DNA of 64,000 nucleotides from Silurus meridionalis (GCF_014805685.1 NC_060906.1:23390126-23454125), one strand, 5' to 3'; shown: positions 45,531-51,017, numbered from the stretch's first letter. Notes: a model not told the origin generated them from the letters alone. Program-made: numbers and translations.

Positions 45531-45962
45531 TACAGTGATATACCGGTGGGTTTTGCTGGAAAAGTGTCTCAGCTCGAGAATTTAGTGAAGATGCTTCAGG
45601 ACGACTTGAAGAAGGTACCTGCACATCACCCTGTAGCTCCTGTATCTCCTGTAACTCACTTTATCCTTCATCCAGAGGGAAATCAGAACAGAAATAATGA
45701 ATAGAACTGAATTCCTCTATTAATACAACTGTAATGAAATTCACATTTTAACTTTAACTTTTATGGAAGACTTCAAATTCAGCAACATTAGATTTCGTGT
45801 GTGTGTGTGTGTGTGTAGGAGCGAGAGGAGAAGTTGAAGCTTCAGGCTCAGATCAAGCGGCTTTGGGAGGACAACCAGAGGCTCCAGGAGGAATCTCAGA
45901 ACTCTGCAGCCAAACTGAAGAAGTTCACAGAGTGGGTCTTCAACACCATCGACCTTAACTGA
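14483..45962 (+). CDS. sipa1l1: SIPA1L1 (SPAR1) Rap GTPase-activating protein, 20 coding exons
   Basis: Coding exons: 14483-16043, 17152-17282, 20531-20719, 20821-20995, 22109-22212, 22362-22518, 27604-28182, 29414-29688, 30027-30317, 30427-30579 (second copy 34153-34305), 34445-34563 (damaged copy 30719-30835), 40602-40699, 40935-41374, 41463-41684, 41878-42037, 42186-42420, 43930-44082, 45054-45165, 45536-45614, 45819-45962. All introns are GT-AG and phases agree throughout if one missing base is allowed in exons 6 and 7, giving about 1,792 residues. The start [11 protein letters not shown], the motif [14 protein letters not shown] and the end [11 protein letters not shown] fit SIPA1L1 better than SIPA1L2 or SIPA1L3. 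Family knowledge: the protein inactivates Rap1/Rap2 by stimulating GTP hydrolysis, binds PSD-95 and actin, and shapes dendritic spines. Domains: RapGAP about 600-810, PDZ about 976-1054, C-terminal coiled coil about 1720-1785. Confidence 0.95.
16044..17151. other. sipa1l1 intron after coding exon 1
   Basis: GT...AG bounded, 1.1 kb, no repeat families recognised apart from T-rich sequence before the acceptor. Confidence 0.85.
17152..17282 (+). CDS. sipa1l1: sipa1l1 coding exon 2 (residues 521-564)
   Basis: Encodes [20 protein letters not shown] and continues to VIFRTS, the segment just before the RapGAP domain. The acceptor is TTTTTTAAG|AG and the donor GTGAGTA. It enters in phase 1 and leaves in phase 0. 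The 35-bp minisatellite begins about 110 bp downstream. Confidence 0.94.
17390..18030. repeat. 35-bp minisatellite in sipa1l1 intron 2, about 18 copies
   Basis: Unit TTTTTCAGTAAATCTCTCTG plus TCCTCACAAACAGCG, with 2-bp losses of CT in some copies and AGCG/ACCG variants. Each unit carries an acceptor-like TTTTTCAG. Confidence 0.95.
18031..20530. other. Rest of sipa1l1 intron 2, with repeats
   Basis: Holds a Tc1-like remnant at about 19060-19290, poly(T) at 19581-19618, a SINE/LINE-tail fragment near 19700-19790, (AT)n at 20051-20100, and otherwise unclassified sequence. Confidence 0.6.
19060..19290. mobile_element. Degenerate Tc1-like non-autonomous remnant
   Basis: Shares CACACAATTGTACAGGACGT, CATCAGTACCTGACTTTACT and GGAACATCTTCTCCGAAGAG with copies at 28245, 36955, 44515, 47890, 52740, 59640 and 61860. 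Confidence 0.6.
20531..20719 (+). CDS. sipa1l1: sipa1l1 coding exon 3, start of RapGAP region (565-627)
   Basis: Encodes [20 protein letters not shown], then [20 protein letters not shown] and [16 protein letters not shown], strongly conserved in SIPA1-like proteins. It is 63 codons, phase 0 at both ends, with acceptor CCCAG and donor GTAAAC. Confidence 0.95.
20821..20995 (+). CDS. sipa1l1: sipa1l1 coding exon 4, RapGAP domain (628-685)
   Basis: Encodes [40 protein letters not shown] and [18 protein letters not shown]. The family usually has Cys-Lys-Ala-Gly before QSSEE; here Lys is replaced by Leu (CLAGQ). The acceptor is GTGTAG and the donor A|GTGAGT, phase 1. Confidence 0.95.
21470..22050. 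repeat. SINE pieces and (AATC)n-rich repeat in sipa1l1 intron 4
   Basis: A reverse SINE/LINE tail (ATTTACGGCATATGGCAGATGC) lies at 21480-21606, AATCAATCAA-type repeats at 21665-21870, and a forward SINE (GTAGCTCAGTGGTTACGGCA, GGCCCTTAAC) at 21890-22045. Confidence 0.7.
22109..22212 (+). CDS. sipa1l1: sipa1l1 coding exon 5, RapGAP domain (686-720)
   Basis: Encodes [20 protein letters not shown] followed by [15 protein letters not shown], the core of the RapGAP fold just before the catalytic helix. Acceptor CTGCAG, donor GTGAGA. An (AT)n tract fills most of the very short intron 5 that follows. Confidence 0.95.
22241..22301. repeat. (AT)n microsatellite in sipa1l1 intron 5
   Basis: Perfect AT run taking up much of a 149-bp intron. 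Confidence 0.95.
22362..22518 (+). CDS. sipa1l1: sipa1l1 coding exon 6, catalytic Asn thumb; one base missing
   Basis: Encodes [20 protein letters not shown] and continues through [13 protein letters not shown]. The Asn of HIGND (codon 22386-22388, residue 729) aligns with the Asn thumb of Rap1GAP that completes GTP hydrolysis. After HV the frame breaks: TT at 22470-22471 is followed by GTGGTGGTG, where the family needs a full Phe codon. The reading frame resumes at 22472 as [15 protein letters not shown]. Without that base the frame would run into wrong sequence. Donor AG|GTGAGG, phase 2. Confidence 0.92.
22519..23580. other. Start of sipa1l1 intron 6, GT microsatellites
   Basis: (GT)n at 22988-23010, 23115-23160 and 23366-23416; 23450-23580 has degenerate GGAT-type sequence. 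No exon found. Confidence 0.7.
23600..24120 (-). mobile_element. Mariner/Tc1 superfamily remnant with mariner N-terminal domain
   Basis: The minus strand (24097 to 23750) encodes [20 protein letters not shown] followed by [16 protein letters not shown], the helix-turn-helix start of mariner-type transposases. The catalytic DDE part is missing. 23600-23830 resembles the Tc1 'heteroduplex' region of fish elements on the same strand, so two elements may be juxtaposed. Confidence 0.65.
24836..25850. mobile_element. Non-autonomous hAT element with perfect 13-bp terminal inverted repeats
   Basis: Ends are TAGGGATGTGCAT at 24836 and its exact reverse complement at 25838-25850. Flanking 8-mers GTATCCAC and ATATACAC match at 6 of 8 sites, fitting a decayed hAT target duplication. 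Inside, about 25085-25185 and 25430-25530 form a long inverted repeat (GTCCTGAGAGTCACATAGAA and its complement). No transposase is encoded. Confidence 0.75.
25851..26800 (-). mobile_element. Tc1-like transposon, internally decayed
   Basis: Left end ATATACACTCACAAAAGAG and right end CACTCACTTTTGAGAGATAC...TGTATAT look like inverted ends. The minus strand carries [20 protein letters not shown] (26487 on) with the second catalytic Asp of the DDE triad, and [20 protein letters not shown] (26019 on) from the C-terminus. Several stops and shifts make it inactive. Confidence 0.88.
26798..26854. repeat. (AT)n microsatellite
   Basis: Perfect AT run at the right end of the Tc1 copy. Confidence 0.95.
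26855..27603. other. End of sipa1l1 intron 6
   Basis: Unclassified sequence with pyrimidine tract and TTTTTTGTCGCAG acceptor. Nothing else recognised. Confidence 0.7.
27604..28182 (+). CDS. sipa1l1: sipa1l1 coding exon 7, end of RapGAP and linker; one base missing
   Basis: Encodes [57 protein letters not shown] and [20 protein letters not shown]. At 28000/28001, after NDF, one base is missing. The frame continues in the next register as [20 protein letters not shown], then [19 protein letters not shown] and EVVKRLE. Acceptor TCGCAG, donor GAG|GTGAGA. A (GT)n tract begins 15 nt into the following intron. Confidence 0.92.
28195..28620. repeat. (GT)n and Tc1-like remnant in sipa1l1 intron 7
   Basis: GT repeat at 28197-28220; 28240-28450 contains CATCAGTACCTGACTTTACT and AGAAGAGTGGAACTTCTTAT of the dispersed Tc1-like family; short GT at 28577-28602. 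Confidence 0.7.
28621..28945. promoter_or_regulatory. CpG-rich island-like stretch inside sipa1l1 intron 7
   Basis: About 300 bp with many CpGs (ACGCGGCCGTAGCCGG, CGGAGCGGGCGAGCGG, GCGAGCGCAGG, CGCCGAGCCGCAG) in an otherwise AT-rich intron. It could be an internal promoter, enhancer or old exon. The frame in it has no family match. A (GA)n tract follows at 28944-28973. Confidence 0.3.
29205..29345 (-). mobile_element. SINE fragment, reverse orientation
   Basis: GGGTTAAGGGCCTTGCCCAA, GGCAGCTTGGTG and TTCAGATCCTTACCCAC are the reverse complement of the SINE body. Confidence 0.65.
29414..29688 (+). CDS. sipa1l1: sipa1l1 coding exon 8, PDZ domain (967-1057)
   Basis: Encodes [40 protein letters not shown] and [18 protein letters not shown]. 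The carboxylate-binding loop is Leu-Gly-Phe-His (987-990), a variant of GLGF. The PDZ domain is nearly all in this one exon and is practically identical to the mammalian SIPA1L1 PDZ as I recall it. Acceptor TCTCAG, donor AG|GTACAC, phase 2. Confidence 0.96.
29820..30026. repeat. (AT)n, (ATCC)n and (GT)n at the end of sipa1l1 intron 8
   Basis: AT at 29830-29855, ATCC repeats at 29903-29942, and GT from about 29995 to 30024 running straight into the TAG acceptor of exon 9. Confidence 0.95.
30027..30317 (+). CDS. sipa1l1: sipa1l1 coding exon 9, post-PDZ linker (1058-1154)
   Basis: Encodes [32 protein letters not shown] and [16 protein letters not shown]. It is 291 nt, so skipping would keep the frame. 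The acceptor is a (GT)n run ending directly in TAG, with no ordinary pyrimidine tract. The last 64 or so nucleotides, from about 30254, recur at 33985-34043. Confidence 0.93.
30427..30579 (+). CDS. sipa1l1: sipa1l1 coding exon 10, first copy (1155-1205)
   Basis: Encodes [20 protein letters not shown], then [16 protein letters not shown] and WRQKSMPEG, matching the mammalian [22 protein letters not shown] segment. It is 153 nt with no change of phase. An identical-length copy lies at 34153-34305. Confidence 0.93.
30719..30835 (+). pseudogene. sipa1l1: sipa1l1 exon 11, first copy, frameshifted
   Basis: Same exon as 34445-34563 but 117 nt instead of 119. One C is missing in CTCTCC-GCCC and another in CACCTC-GGC. 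Read in phase, the first loss quickly gives TGA after about 15 codons. Splice sites (TTTCAG and GTCAGA) are intact. Either a decayed duplicate exon or, more likely, a consensus error in a misassembled duplicate. Confidence 0.8.
31668..33984. repeat. 232-bp tandem array plus junction sequence between duplicate blocks
   Basis: The word ATGTTTCCTGCTGATAATG recurs at 31703, 32089, 32322, 32554, 32786, 33018, 33251, 33483 and 33715, a 232-233 bp period with almost no substitutions. The one 386-bp step contains an expanded (AT)n at 31937-31977. The unit equals 31330-31561 of the first block joined head to tail at AATACATATAATTAA. Confidence 0.95.
33985..34043 (+). pseudogene. sipa1l1: Truncated second copy of the 3' end of sipa1l1 exon 9
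   Basis: Sequence switches abruptly from AT-rich array DNA to the last part of exon 9 at a GAGAGAG microhomology. One C is missing in CCATC-CGCGC compared with the first copy. It has no acceptor of its own, so it cannot act as an exon, but it carries the same donor. Confidence 0.85.
34153..34305 (+). CDS. sipa1l1: sipa1l1 coding exon 10, second copy
   Basis: Same coding sequence as 30427-30579 with offset 3,726 and intact splice sites (CTCAG and GTAAAG). Because exon 11 is intact only in this block, a transcript joining exon 9 to this copy and then to 34445 gives the normal frame. Confidence 0.85.
34445..34563 (+). CDS. sipa1l1: sipa1l1 coding exon 11, intact copy (1206-1245)
   Basis: Encodes [20 protein letters not shown] followed by [19 protein letters not shown], related to the GKSTPSWQRSEDS region of mammalian SIPA1L1. 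119 nt, acceptor TTTCAG, donor G|GTCAGA in phase 1, which joins in frame to exon 12 at 40602. Confidence 0.88.
35426..36010. other. sipa1l1 intron 11, unclassified with (GT)n
   Basis: AT-rich to 35650, then (GT)n at 35680-35723 followed by TAG and about 130 bp of unique sequence. The TAG|ACGTCC looks like an acceptor but no usable donor keeps the frame. Confidence 0.6.
36011..36332. repeat. (GT)n and (CA)n microsatellites
   Basis: GT at 36011-36033 and 36080-36138; CA at 36286-36331. The opposite dinucleotides could fold back on each other in the transcript. Confidence 0.95.
36333..36954. other. sipa1l1 intron 11, nothing recognised
   Basis: Unique-looking AT-rich sequence without coding match. 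Confidence 0.5.
36955..37165. mobile_element. Degenerate Tc1-like non-autonomous remnant
   Basis: CTACATTAATACCTGACTTT, GAGGAACATCTTCCCAGGAG and GGTGTCCACACACACTTTTA are the family's conserved words. Confidence 0.65.
37395..38010. mobile_element. hAT remnant of the same family as 24836-25850
   Basis: Shares TTCTGAGAGTCACATGAATA, CAGATTAACATGGTAGAGGT, AATGGAAATCAGATC and GCATCGGTAGCTGCTTGATA with the intron 6 element. Starts near CAGGGATGAGAAG; ends are not well defined. Confidence 0.65.
38011..38690. other. sipa1l1 intron 11, short CT and CA repeats
   Basis: (CT)n near 38360-38400 and (CA)n at 38533-38553. No gene or RNA recognised. Confidence 0.5.
38700..38965. repeat. Degenerate minisatellite, GGATTGTGCCTC type
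   Basis: About 17 imperfect units of 12-18 bp built on GATTGTGCCTCG and GATTGTGTCTTC. All are related to TTGTGYCTY. Confidence 0.85.
38966..39502. other. sipa1l1 intron 11, nothing recognised
   Basis: No repeat or coding match. Confidence 0.5.
39503..39760. mobile_element. Two SINE pieces in opposite orientation
   Basis: Forward SINE at 39503-39615 (GTGGTAGCTCAGTGGTTAAG, GCACCACCAAGCTGCTGGG) faces a reverse SINE tail at 39630-39750 (GGCATTTGGCAGACGCCCTT, GAGGGTTAAGGGCTTTGCTC). Confidence 0.8.
39761..40601. other. End of sipa1l1 intron 11
   Basis: Unclassified, with (GT)n at 40410-40430 and a pyrimidine-rich run to the acceptor at 40601. Confidence 0.6.
40602..40699 (+). CDS. sipa1l1: sipa1l1 coding exon 12 (1246-1278)
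   Basis: Encodes [20 protein letters not shown] then [13 protein letters not shown], corresponding to the mammalian VSK...RQDPVVHLSPNKQ stretch. Acceptor CTTTCAG, donor CAG|GTGAGT. The mammalian segment upstream of VSK, which includes an alternatively spliced piece, was not found between exons 11 and 12. Confidence 0.9.
40935..41374 (+). CDS. sipa1l1: sipa1l1 coding exon 13 (1279-1424)
   Basis: Encodes [44 protein letters not shown] and [12 protein letters not shown]. The [10 protein letters not shown] and SADSGID motifs are conserved in all SIPA1-like proteins and are rich in potential phosphorylation sites. Acceptor GTGCAG, donor AG|GTGTTC, phase 2. Confidence 0.94.
41463..41684 (+). CDS. 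sipa1l1: sipa1l1 coding exon 14 (1425-1498)
   Basis: Encodes [16 protein letters not shown], a Ser run, then [20 protein letters not shown] and [11 protein letters not shown]. The [16 protein letters not shown] motif is diagnostic of the SPAR C-terminal region of SIPA1L1. Acceptor CCACAG, donor AA|GTGAGT. Confidence 0.95.
41878..42037 (+). CDS. sipa1l1: sipa1l1 coding exon 15 (1499-1552)
   Basis: Encodes [20 protein letters not shown] followed by [18 protein letters not shown], the conserved [12 protein letters not shown] block. Acceptor TTCCAG, donor AAG|GTACAC. A short CA repeat opens the next intron. Confidence 0.94.
42118..42146. repeat. (GAT)n microsatellite in sipa1l1 intron 15
   Basis: Nine GAT units 40 bp before the exon 16 acceptor. 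Confidence 0.9.
42186..42420 (+). CDS. sipa1l1: sipa1l1 coding exon 16 (1553-1630)
   Basis: Encodes [19 protein letters not shown], then [20 protein letters not shown] and [13 protein letters not shown]. The [11 protein letters not shown] and LDQALPNDVLFSS counterparts are clear. Acceptor TTGTAG, donor G|GTGAGT, phase 1. Confidence 0.94.
42490..43230. repeat. GGAT-rich repeat with AGGCAGATAGAGAG satellites, intron 16
   Basis: Long run of GGAT variants mixed with larger units such as GATATTTGAATGAAGGGGCA and GATAGAGAGATGGGTAGATG, the latter nearly perfect at 43074-43120 and 43128-43170. Confidence 0.9.
43420..43700. repeat. (CT)n and (ATCC)n microsatellites, intron 16
   Basis: CT at 43421-43470 and ATCC at 43651-43683. 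Confidence 0.92.
43930..44082 (+). CDS. sipa1l1: sipa1l1 coding exon 17 (1631-1681)
   Basis: Encodes [40 protein letters not shown] and DAANAFE. The GLMPLPDT...DWS.LVDAA motif is conserved in all SIPA1L paralogues. I place the donor at 44082/44083 (GTGAAG) because splicing to 45054 then restores the conserved Glu-Val-Gln-Arg. A later GTGAGC at 44104 is a competing donor, but its use would end in the wrong phase. Confidence 0.9.
44340..44875. mobile_element. Tc1-like remnant with GGAT-type flank, intron 17
   Basis: 44340-44460 is GGAT-type repeat. 44515-44860 has TTCCACTCTTCTGGGAAGAT, CAGTCAGCGTTCACATTCAT, CCCAAAGGTGTTCATTAGGG and GGTGTCCCAATACATTTGGT, words seen in fish Tc1-type elements and in sister copies here. 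Confidence 0.75.
45054..45165 (+). CDS. sipa1l1: sipa1l1 coding exon 18 (1682-1718)
   Basis: Encodes [20 protein letters not shown] then [17 protein letters not shown], a loosely conserved linker before the coiled coil. Acceptor ATCTCAG, donor AG|GTAACT. Confidence 0.87.
45223..45530. repeat. Pyrimidine-rich tract and (CT)n before exon 19
   Basis: 300 bp of almost pure C/T ending in (CT)22 or so at 45479-45523; it supplies the exon 19 polypyrimidine tract. Confidence 0.9.
45536..45614 (+). CDS. sipa1l1: sipa1l1 coding exon 19, coiled-coil start (1719-1745)
   Basis: Encodes [20 protein letters not shown] followed by KK, matching the mammalian SKVDQLEGMLKMLREDLKK leucine-zipper start. A long (CT)n tract supplies the pyrimidine tract in front of CTACAG. 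Donor AAG|GTACCT. Confidence 0.93.
45819..45962 (+). CDS. sipa1l1: sipa1l1 terminal coding exon 20 (1746-1792) and stop
   Basis: Encodes [39 protein letters not shown] and VFNTIDLN before TGA at 45960-45962. Heptad Leu/Ile spacing shows a coiled coil used for dimerisation in this family. The acceptor is (GT)n ending in TAG, as at exon 9. Confidence 0.95.
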   Translation, partial: EREEKLKLQAQIKRLWEDNQRLQEESQNSAAKLKKFTEWVFNTIDLN

Positions 45963-46430
45963 GAGCAGCACCGGAGGAGTTGCTCCGTTACCTGCTCCAG
46001 CTCCAACATTCAGCTTCATCGCCCAGCTCCACTACCTGGCTCCATCATCTAGATCCAGGTTCATCCCTTAGCTCAATCACTACTCCACCCTGGGACCAAA
46101 ACTCACTCCAATTCCTGCTCCTGTTCCCCTCACACTTTCCTGAAAGCATCACAGGAACCATCAGTCATTCTCCCACCTTCTCCAGAGAACCAATCCGTAC
46201 ACCTCTGACGTTCCCTTCACAGGTTCCTCAGAGCCGTTCTGCAGGGATTAGCGCTTCAACATGCGCATCATGGCTATACCACCGTTCTTCTCCCCGAGGA
46301 TGAACCTTCTCAGTTTTTTTCTCCTTCTGCTTTAACAGCCATGTATGTGAGATGTTGCTGGGTCACTGTGCTACTCCCCTCTTTCTAACTAGTGGTGCAA
46401 ATCCACACGGCAGCAGTACAGTCGAATAAA

Positions 46431-46431
<1 letters not shown>

Positions 46432-46481
<50 letters not shown>

Positions 46482-47241
46482 CCGACCTAAACAGGAAGGA
46501 AGGGAAGCCACATGTCTTTCACGATCTCAGACAATCCGATGAAGTTGAAAAAGCAAAAGCAATAGACCGACGTTCTCACCGGACTCTTAACAGCGACGAT
46601 AGAAATCTCAGCGCGTTGGATTCCGATCTCACGTAAAGCAATTGCAGGTCTGCGGTACGAACGCTGGAAACTTTCCATCTTTTTTTCTTTTGTGGGGGGA
46701 AAAATAATTTATTCCGTCTGTATTATAGAAATAAATATCCGTACAGTAGAAGGTCAATGTTTATTTTCCAGACAGATGCTCATTATTTAGGTGTATAATT
46801 ATTATTATTAATATTATTATGATTATGATTATTTTGTACATTGGATTTCAGCCTGATGCGGTTTTCTCCTGCGTGCTTCGTGGTGCCCTAGCCAGCCGTC
46901 GTCGTGTTGCCTTTAGTGCCCTCTGGTGGTAAAAAGTTGAAATTTCAATCTATAGTTCGGTTTAAAAAAACACAAAAAAACAACAAAACGTTTTATTCCT
47001 CTTTTTCATTCGTGTTAATGGAATCAGAGACCAAGCTCAAGCTCAGGCTCAGTGTGCGAGTGTGTGTGTGGAGTTGTTCTGACAAAGGAAACAGTACAGG
47101 AAATTGCCAGACGACCCGGAGTGCCTGCTCAGAGGAAGGGCTTTTAATCAGCCCATAGTCCATATACGGCCTGTATTCTCATTCCTGCCTCTTAGCACTG
47201 GGCTTTCTCGATCTATCTGATATACACTTTTATCCCCCACC

Positions 47242-47300
<59 letters not shown>
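46432..47300. repeat. (CA)n microsatellites in the 3' UTR region
   Basis: CA at 46432-46479 and 47251-47297, on the transcribed strand as CA. Confidence 0.92.
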
Positions 47301-47884
47301 CAGGCTGTTCCAGCTCAAAATGTTCCCAAACAACTCTCAAAAAAAAACAAAGAGAGAGTAATATTCAGTGGTGGATGGAGATGATTGATTCTGTTCTAAG
47401 AATCCCCCAAATCCCCCTGATGAACCAATTAAACGTGTAGATCGGGTTTTTTTTAAAGCCCTAAAGAGCTCAAATTATTCAGGTTTGTACATTTCCAGAG
47501 AATCTAAGAGACCGAGTGCCTGAGCGAGTTTACGATAACGAGTCGTGCTTCTCCTATTGATGCTTTCAGGAAGCTTTTTTCCTGGACAGCTCCCTCGTTC
47601 TGTGGGGCTTCGACGCCGACCGAAAAGAAGTTCGAATACGATATTTGTGGGGCGATAAAATTATATTCACATCACGTTGTCATTTTGTTTTGTTTTTTTC
47701 AATTAAAAAATGATTAGGAATATCTTTGTAGTGGAACTTGCTTCACACAGGGTTGTGGTTTTGAGATTTCTGGGGAAAAAAAAAAAATGCAGCACATTTA
47801 CATAATTACATAAATTATGTAGATTCCATGTAAATGAAGCCGAATGTAAAAAGTATGGATTTTTATGATGCCTAACTATATAAA

Positions 47885-48260
47885 TGAAGTTCTAGCTGTC
47901 TGCCAAAAAGTATTAGGACACCTGGCCACCTGTATGTGCTTCTTCCAAAGTTTGCGGCACACAATTGTACAGGACGTCTCTGGAAAATCTCCCTTTACTC
48001 AAACTGAGGAGATCCAAATCCTGTTTGCACATCCCTCTGCACAAAGCCAGCTCCATTAAGTTCTGCTTTCCATGGGTTGGAACAGCTATTATAAGGGCGA
48101 TTGAGGACGCAATGTGGAAGGTGTCCACAAACCTTTGGCCATGTTAATGCTATTTTCTATCTGATTAATAGGACGTTTGTCATTTAAGTAACTATTACGG
48201 CTCTGTAGTTTATGGGGGTCCAAACATTTGGTACGATTTCTTAAGGTGTGACCCACGTGT
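47885..48260. mobile_element. Tc1-like remnant within the likely 3' UTR
   Basis: Contains CTGCCAAAAAGTATTAGGAC, CACACAATTGTACAGGACGT, GCACAAAGCCAGCTCCATTA and GGTGTCCACAAACCTTTGGCC. Confidence 0.75.
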
Positions 48261-49014
48261 TTGACATGTTGCATATATTTGCATAAGATCTGGGTGTAAT
48301 TGCATAGCTCTGCCACTAGGTGGTGGAAGAGTCATGGATTCCTTGTGCTAAGTTTTTGTGGGATTTGGGTGAAGTTCTCATCGTGGATTCATACAAAAAG
48401 TTATTGAACTCAACATGAGATTCCAAGGTTTTTTTTCGTGTAAATCTCGAAACCGTAACCATTATTTTGGATTATATTTTATCAAAACAAAAAACAAACC
48501 GGTATATGATTTCTGTACATTTCCATTCGAATGCTTTCGGCGGCTTTGAAGCTCCAACCCAATTGTTTACTTTTCACCCTGTTCAATATTCCACTTCAGA
48601 TTGCTTTCAAATGTGAATGTTACCTTTTTTTTTTTTAGGCAGATTAAAATTTTATTTGCACTGTAATATTTTTTTGTATAGATATTATTGTTATTATTAT
48701 TGCCATGTTGACACTCGATGGAGCCTCATGATGTGAAACGTCTGTCATCGGCTTTTCCTCGAGTTGGTTATCACACGTGACGGTGAAGAAGACTCTCCTC
48801 CGAACCGTCGACGTTTCTTCGGATTTTTAGACGTTTCCAGAAAAAAAAACACAAAAAACAATAAAAAAAAAACACAGAAGTGTTCTATAATGAAGAGGAA
48901 GTAACTGTTAATATGATTCTATTCATATGATTTGTGCAGAGGTTTGAAAAGAACCCATTTCCCACTCGTTATCATCATCATCATCATCATCATCACAGTA
49001 TTAAAACCTTTCTT

Positions 49015-49024
49015 AATAAATAAA
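49015..49024 (+). terminator. Overlapping AATAAA polyadenylation signals
   Basis: Two AATAAA hexamers overlap here, with TGTTTGCC and TTGTTTTCTG motifs 60-120 nt downstream. Best candidate for the distal poly(A) signal of sipa1l1. Confidence 0.45.
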
Positions 49025-49224
49025 TGACAAAAACAGAAAGGATTTGAGGTGATGTAATTATTTCCCCACGGTGGAAGGGGAACTCTTGTGTTTGCCGCCT
49101 GCGTGATGATGGTGTGACTGCCGTTGTTTTCTGAGCAATACATTTATTTCTATTCATAGGTAAAATGTTACGCGGCGCCTCCTTGTGTTTTCTTTTCCAA
49201 TGTGCAGTTCTGCTTTCACACCAT

Positions 49225-49960
49225 CCTCTTCTCCAGAGTGTCTCTTTCTGCTCCTCTAACCTCTCCTCTCCCCTCTTACCCTCCCTTTTCTTATCCCTCC
49301 CACCTCTCCCCTCCCACCCTCTCTTCTCTTACCCCTCCCACCTCACCCCTCTTACCCTCTCTTCTCTTACCCTTCCACCTCACCCCTCTTACCCTCCCTT
49401 CTCTTAACCCTTCCACCTCTTACCCGTCCCTCCGCTCTGACCCTCCCTCCCACCTCACCCCTCTTACCCTCTCTTCTCTTACCCTTCCACCTCACCCCTC
49501 TTACCCTCCCTTCTCTTAACCCTCCCACCTCCCACCCGTCCCTCCGCTCTGACCCTCCCTCCCTTTACCCTCCCTCCCACCTCTTCCCTCTTACCCACCC
49601 TTCTCTTACCCTTCCACCTCTCCCTCTTACCCTCCCTCCTCTTACCCACCCTTCTCTTACCCCTCCCACCTCTCCCTCTTACCCTCCCTCCTGCCCTCCC
49701 TTCTCTTACCCCTCCCACCTCTTTCCATTATCCACCCCTCTTACCCCCCACCCTTCTTACCCACCCTTCTCTTACCCCTCCCACCTCTCCCCTCTAACCC
49801 ACCTCTATTATCCACCCTTCTCTTACTCCTCCCCACACTTATCATCTTCTCTCTTTCCCCCCACCTTTTTCTCCCTACTCTCCCCCTACTTTTCTTCCTG
49901 TTTCCTTCCCCTCTTTCCCTCTTCCTCCCTCTTTCCCTCCTCTTCCTTGGTGTGTGTTAC
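49225..49960. repeat. 700-bp pyrimidine-only minisatellite (CTCTTACCCTCCCTT type)
   Basis: Units built from CTCTTACCCCTCCCACCTC and TCTTACCCTTCCACCTC with very few purines other than A in TTACCC. A larger unit of about 120 bp recurs at 49340-49440 and 49460-49555. Confidence 0.93.
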
Positions 49961-50162
49961 TTTTCCATCAGCAGACGGATAATTGGTGTCGCAGTGAGTA
50001 ATCAGCTGGAGGCGCTGATGGCCGAGCATCACTCCTGGTCTCCTGCTGATCCTCTTCTGAGTCAGGCAGTAACCTTCTGAACATCAGAAGACATTAACAC
50101 ACCTCCAGAACCCAACACCACACTCCTATTCAACACACAACATACCATTTAATAGTTTGTCA

Positions 50163-50365
50163 GGTTTAGTTAGTATAGAGCCCATGCAGGACGGATTAGC
50201 ATGAATAAGATTGATGGTTAGTGTAGAGCCCATGCAGGACGGATTAGCATGAATAAGATTGGTGGTTAGTGTAGAGCCCATGCAGGACGGATTAGCATGA
50301 ATAAGATTGGTGGTTAGTGTAGAGCCCATGCAGGACGGATTAGCATGAATAAGATTGGTGGTTAG
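50163..50365. repeat. 48-bp tandem repeat, four copies
   Basis: GTTAGTGTAGAGCCCATGCA, then GGACGGATTAGCATGAATAA and GATTGGTG, copies starting near 50167, 50217, 50265 and 50313 with almost no divergence. Confidence 0.95.
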
Positions 50366-50699
50366 CTTCATATGAATCCAACATGGATAAAAAGTTTCAT
50401 CTCTGCAGCAAACTGTCATAATCCACATGATCATTCTTACAGTATTGAAATATTTTTAGATTTGAAATGGGTACAAATTTTGTTTTGAAGCTCATCTCAA
50501 CTTGATCCAACTCAACTCTATTTTTTCCCCCAATGTGACACCAGAAGAACTTGTGTAAGACGTAGAACAGGAAACTAGAAGGAGGTGGAAGATTAATGAT
50601 TTCGGATCCTGAATCAATATGGCAACCATTCCATACTTCAACACCATGTGGTTCCGTCTGGACTGCGGCTCTTTGGAACCCGACTTCACTGTACAACAA

Positions 50700-50880
50700 G
50701 ACGATGAGGTGAAGCGACGAATACATCAGAGCTCTGTCATTATTCAGAGAGCAAACAGTGGCCTGGAGTGATATCTATCATGGAACAACCTGCCCAGTCA
50801 CCGCACCCAAATCCTACTGACCTGCTCTGGGACGAACAAGAAAACTCCAACTGGTGAAGAACACGTTACGCAAATTAATT
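50700..50880 (+). mobile_element. Tc1-type transposase fragment
   Basis: 50795-50840 reads QSPHPNPTDLLWDE in one frame, matching the SPDLNPIE.LWD stretch around the third catalytic residue of Tc1 transposases. Heavily decayed. Confidence 0.55.
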
Positions 50881-51014
50881 TTAACAACAAAATTTTTTTT
50901 TTACACGTGATTTATACATTGCACATTTCTGTTTAACCATTTTTAATAAAAACATAAATATAAGAGGCAAAATTAAAACCTACGCAACGCATCTTTTCTT
51001 TACTCGGAGATATG

Positions 51015-51017
<3 letters not shown>

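Larger units (their letters stand above)
45963..49024 (+). other. sipa1l1: Probable sipa1l1 3' UTR
   Basis: No open gene follows the stop. AATAAA occurs at 46425, 46730 and twice at 49015-49024; the last pair is followed by GT- and T-rich sequence (about 49075-49135), so the main cleavage site is probably near 49040. The interval holds (CA)n tracts at 46432-46479 and 47251-47297, a Tc1-like remnant at 47885-48260 and an AT-rich stretch at 48640-48705. Extent is inferred. Confidence 0.5.

Noticed and set aside
14483..45962. SIPA1L2 or SIPA1L3 as the identity
   Set aside because: The start [11 protein letters not shown], the [16 protein letters not shown] block and the [11 protein letters not shown] end fit SIPA1L1; the other two differ at each of these places as I recall them.
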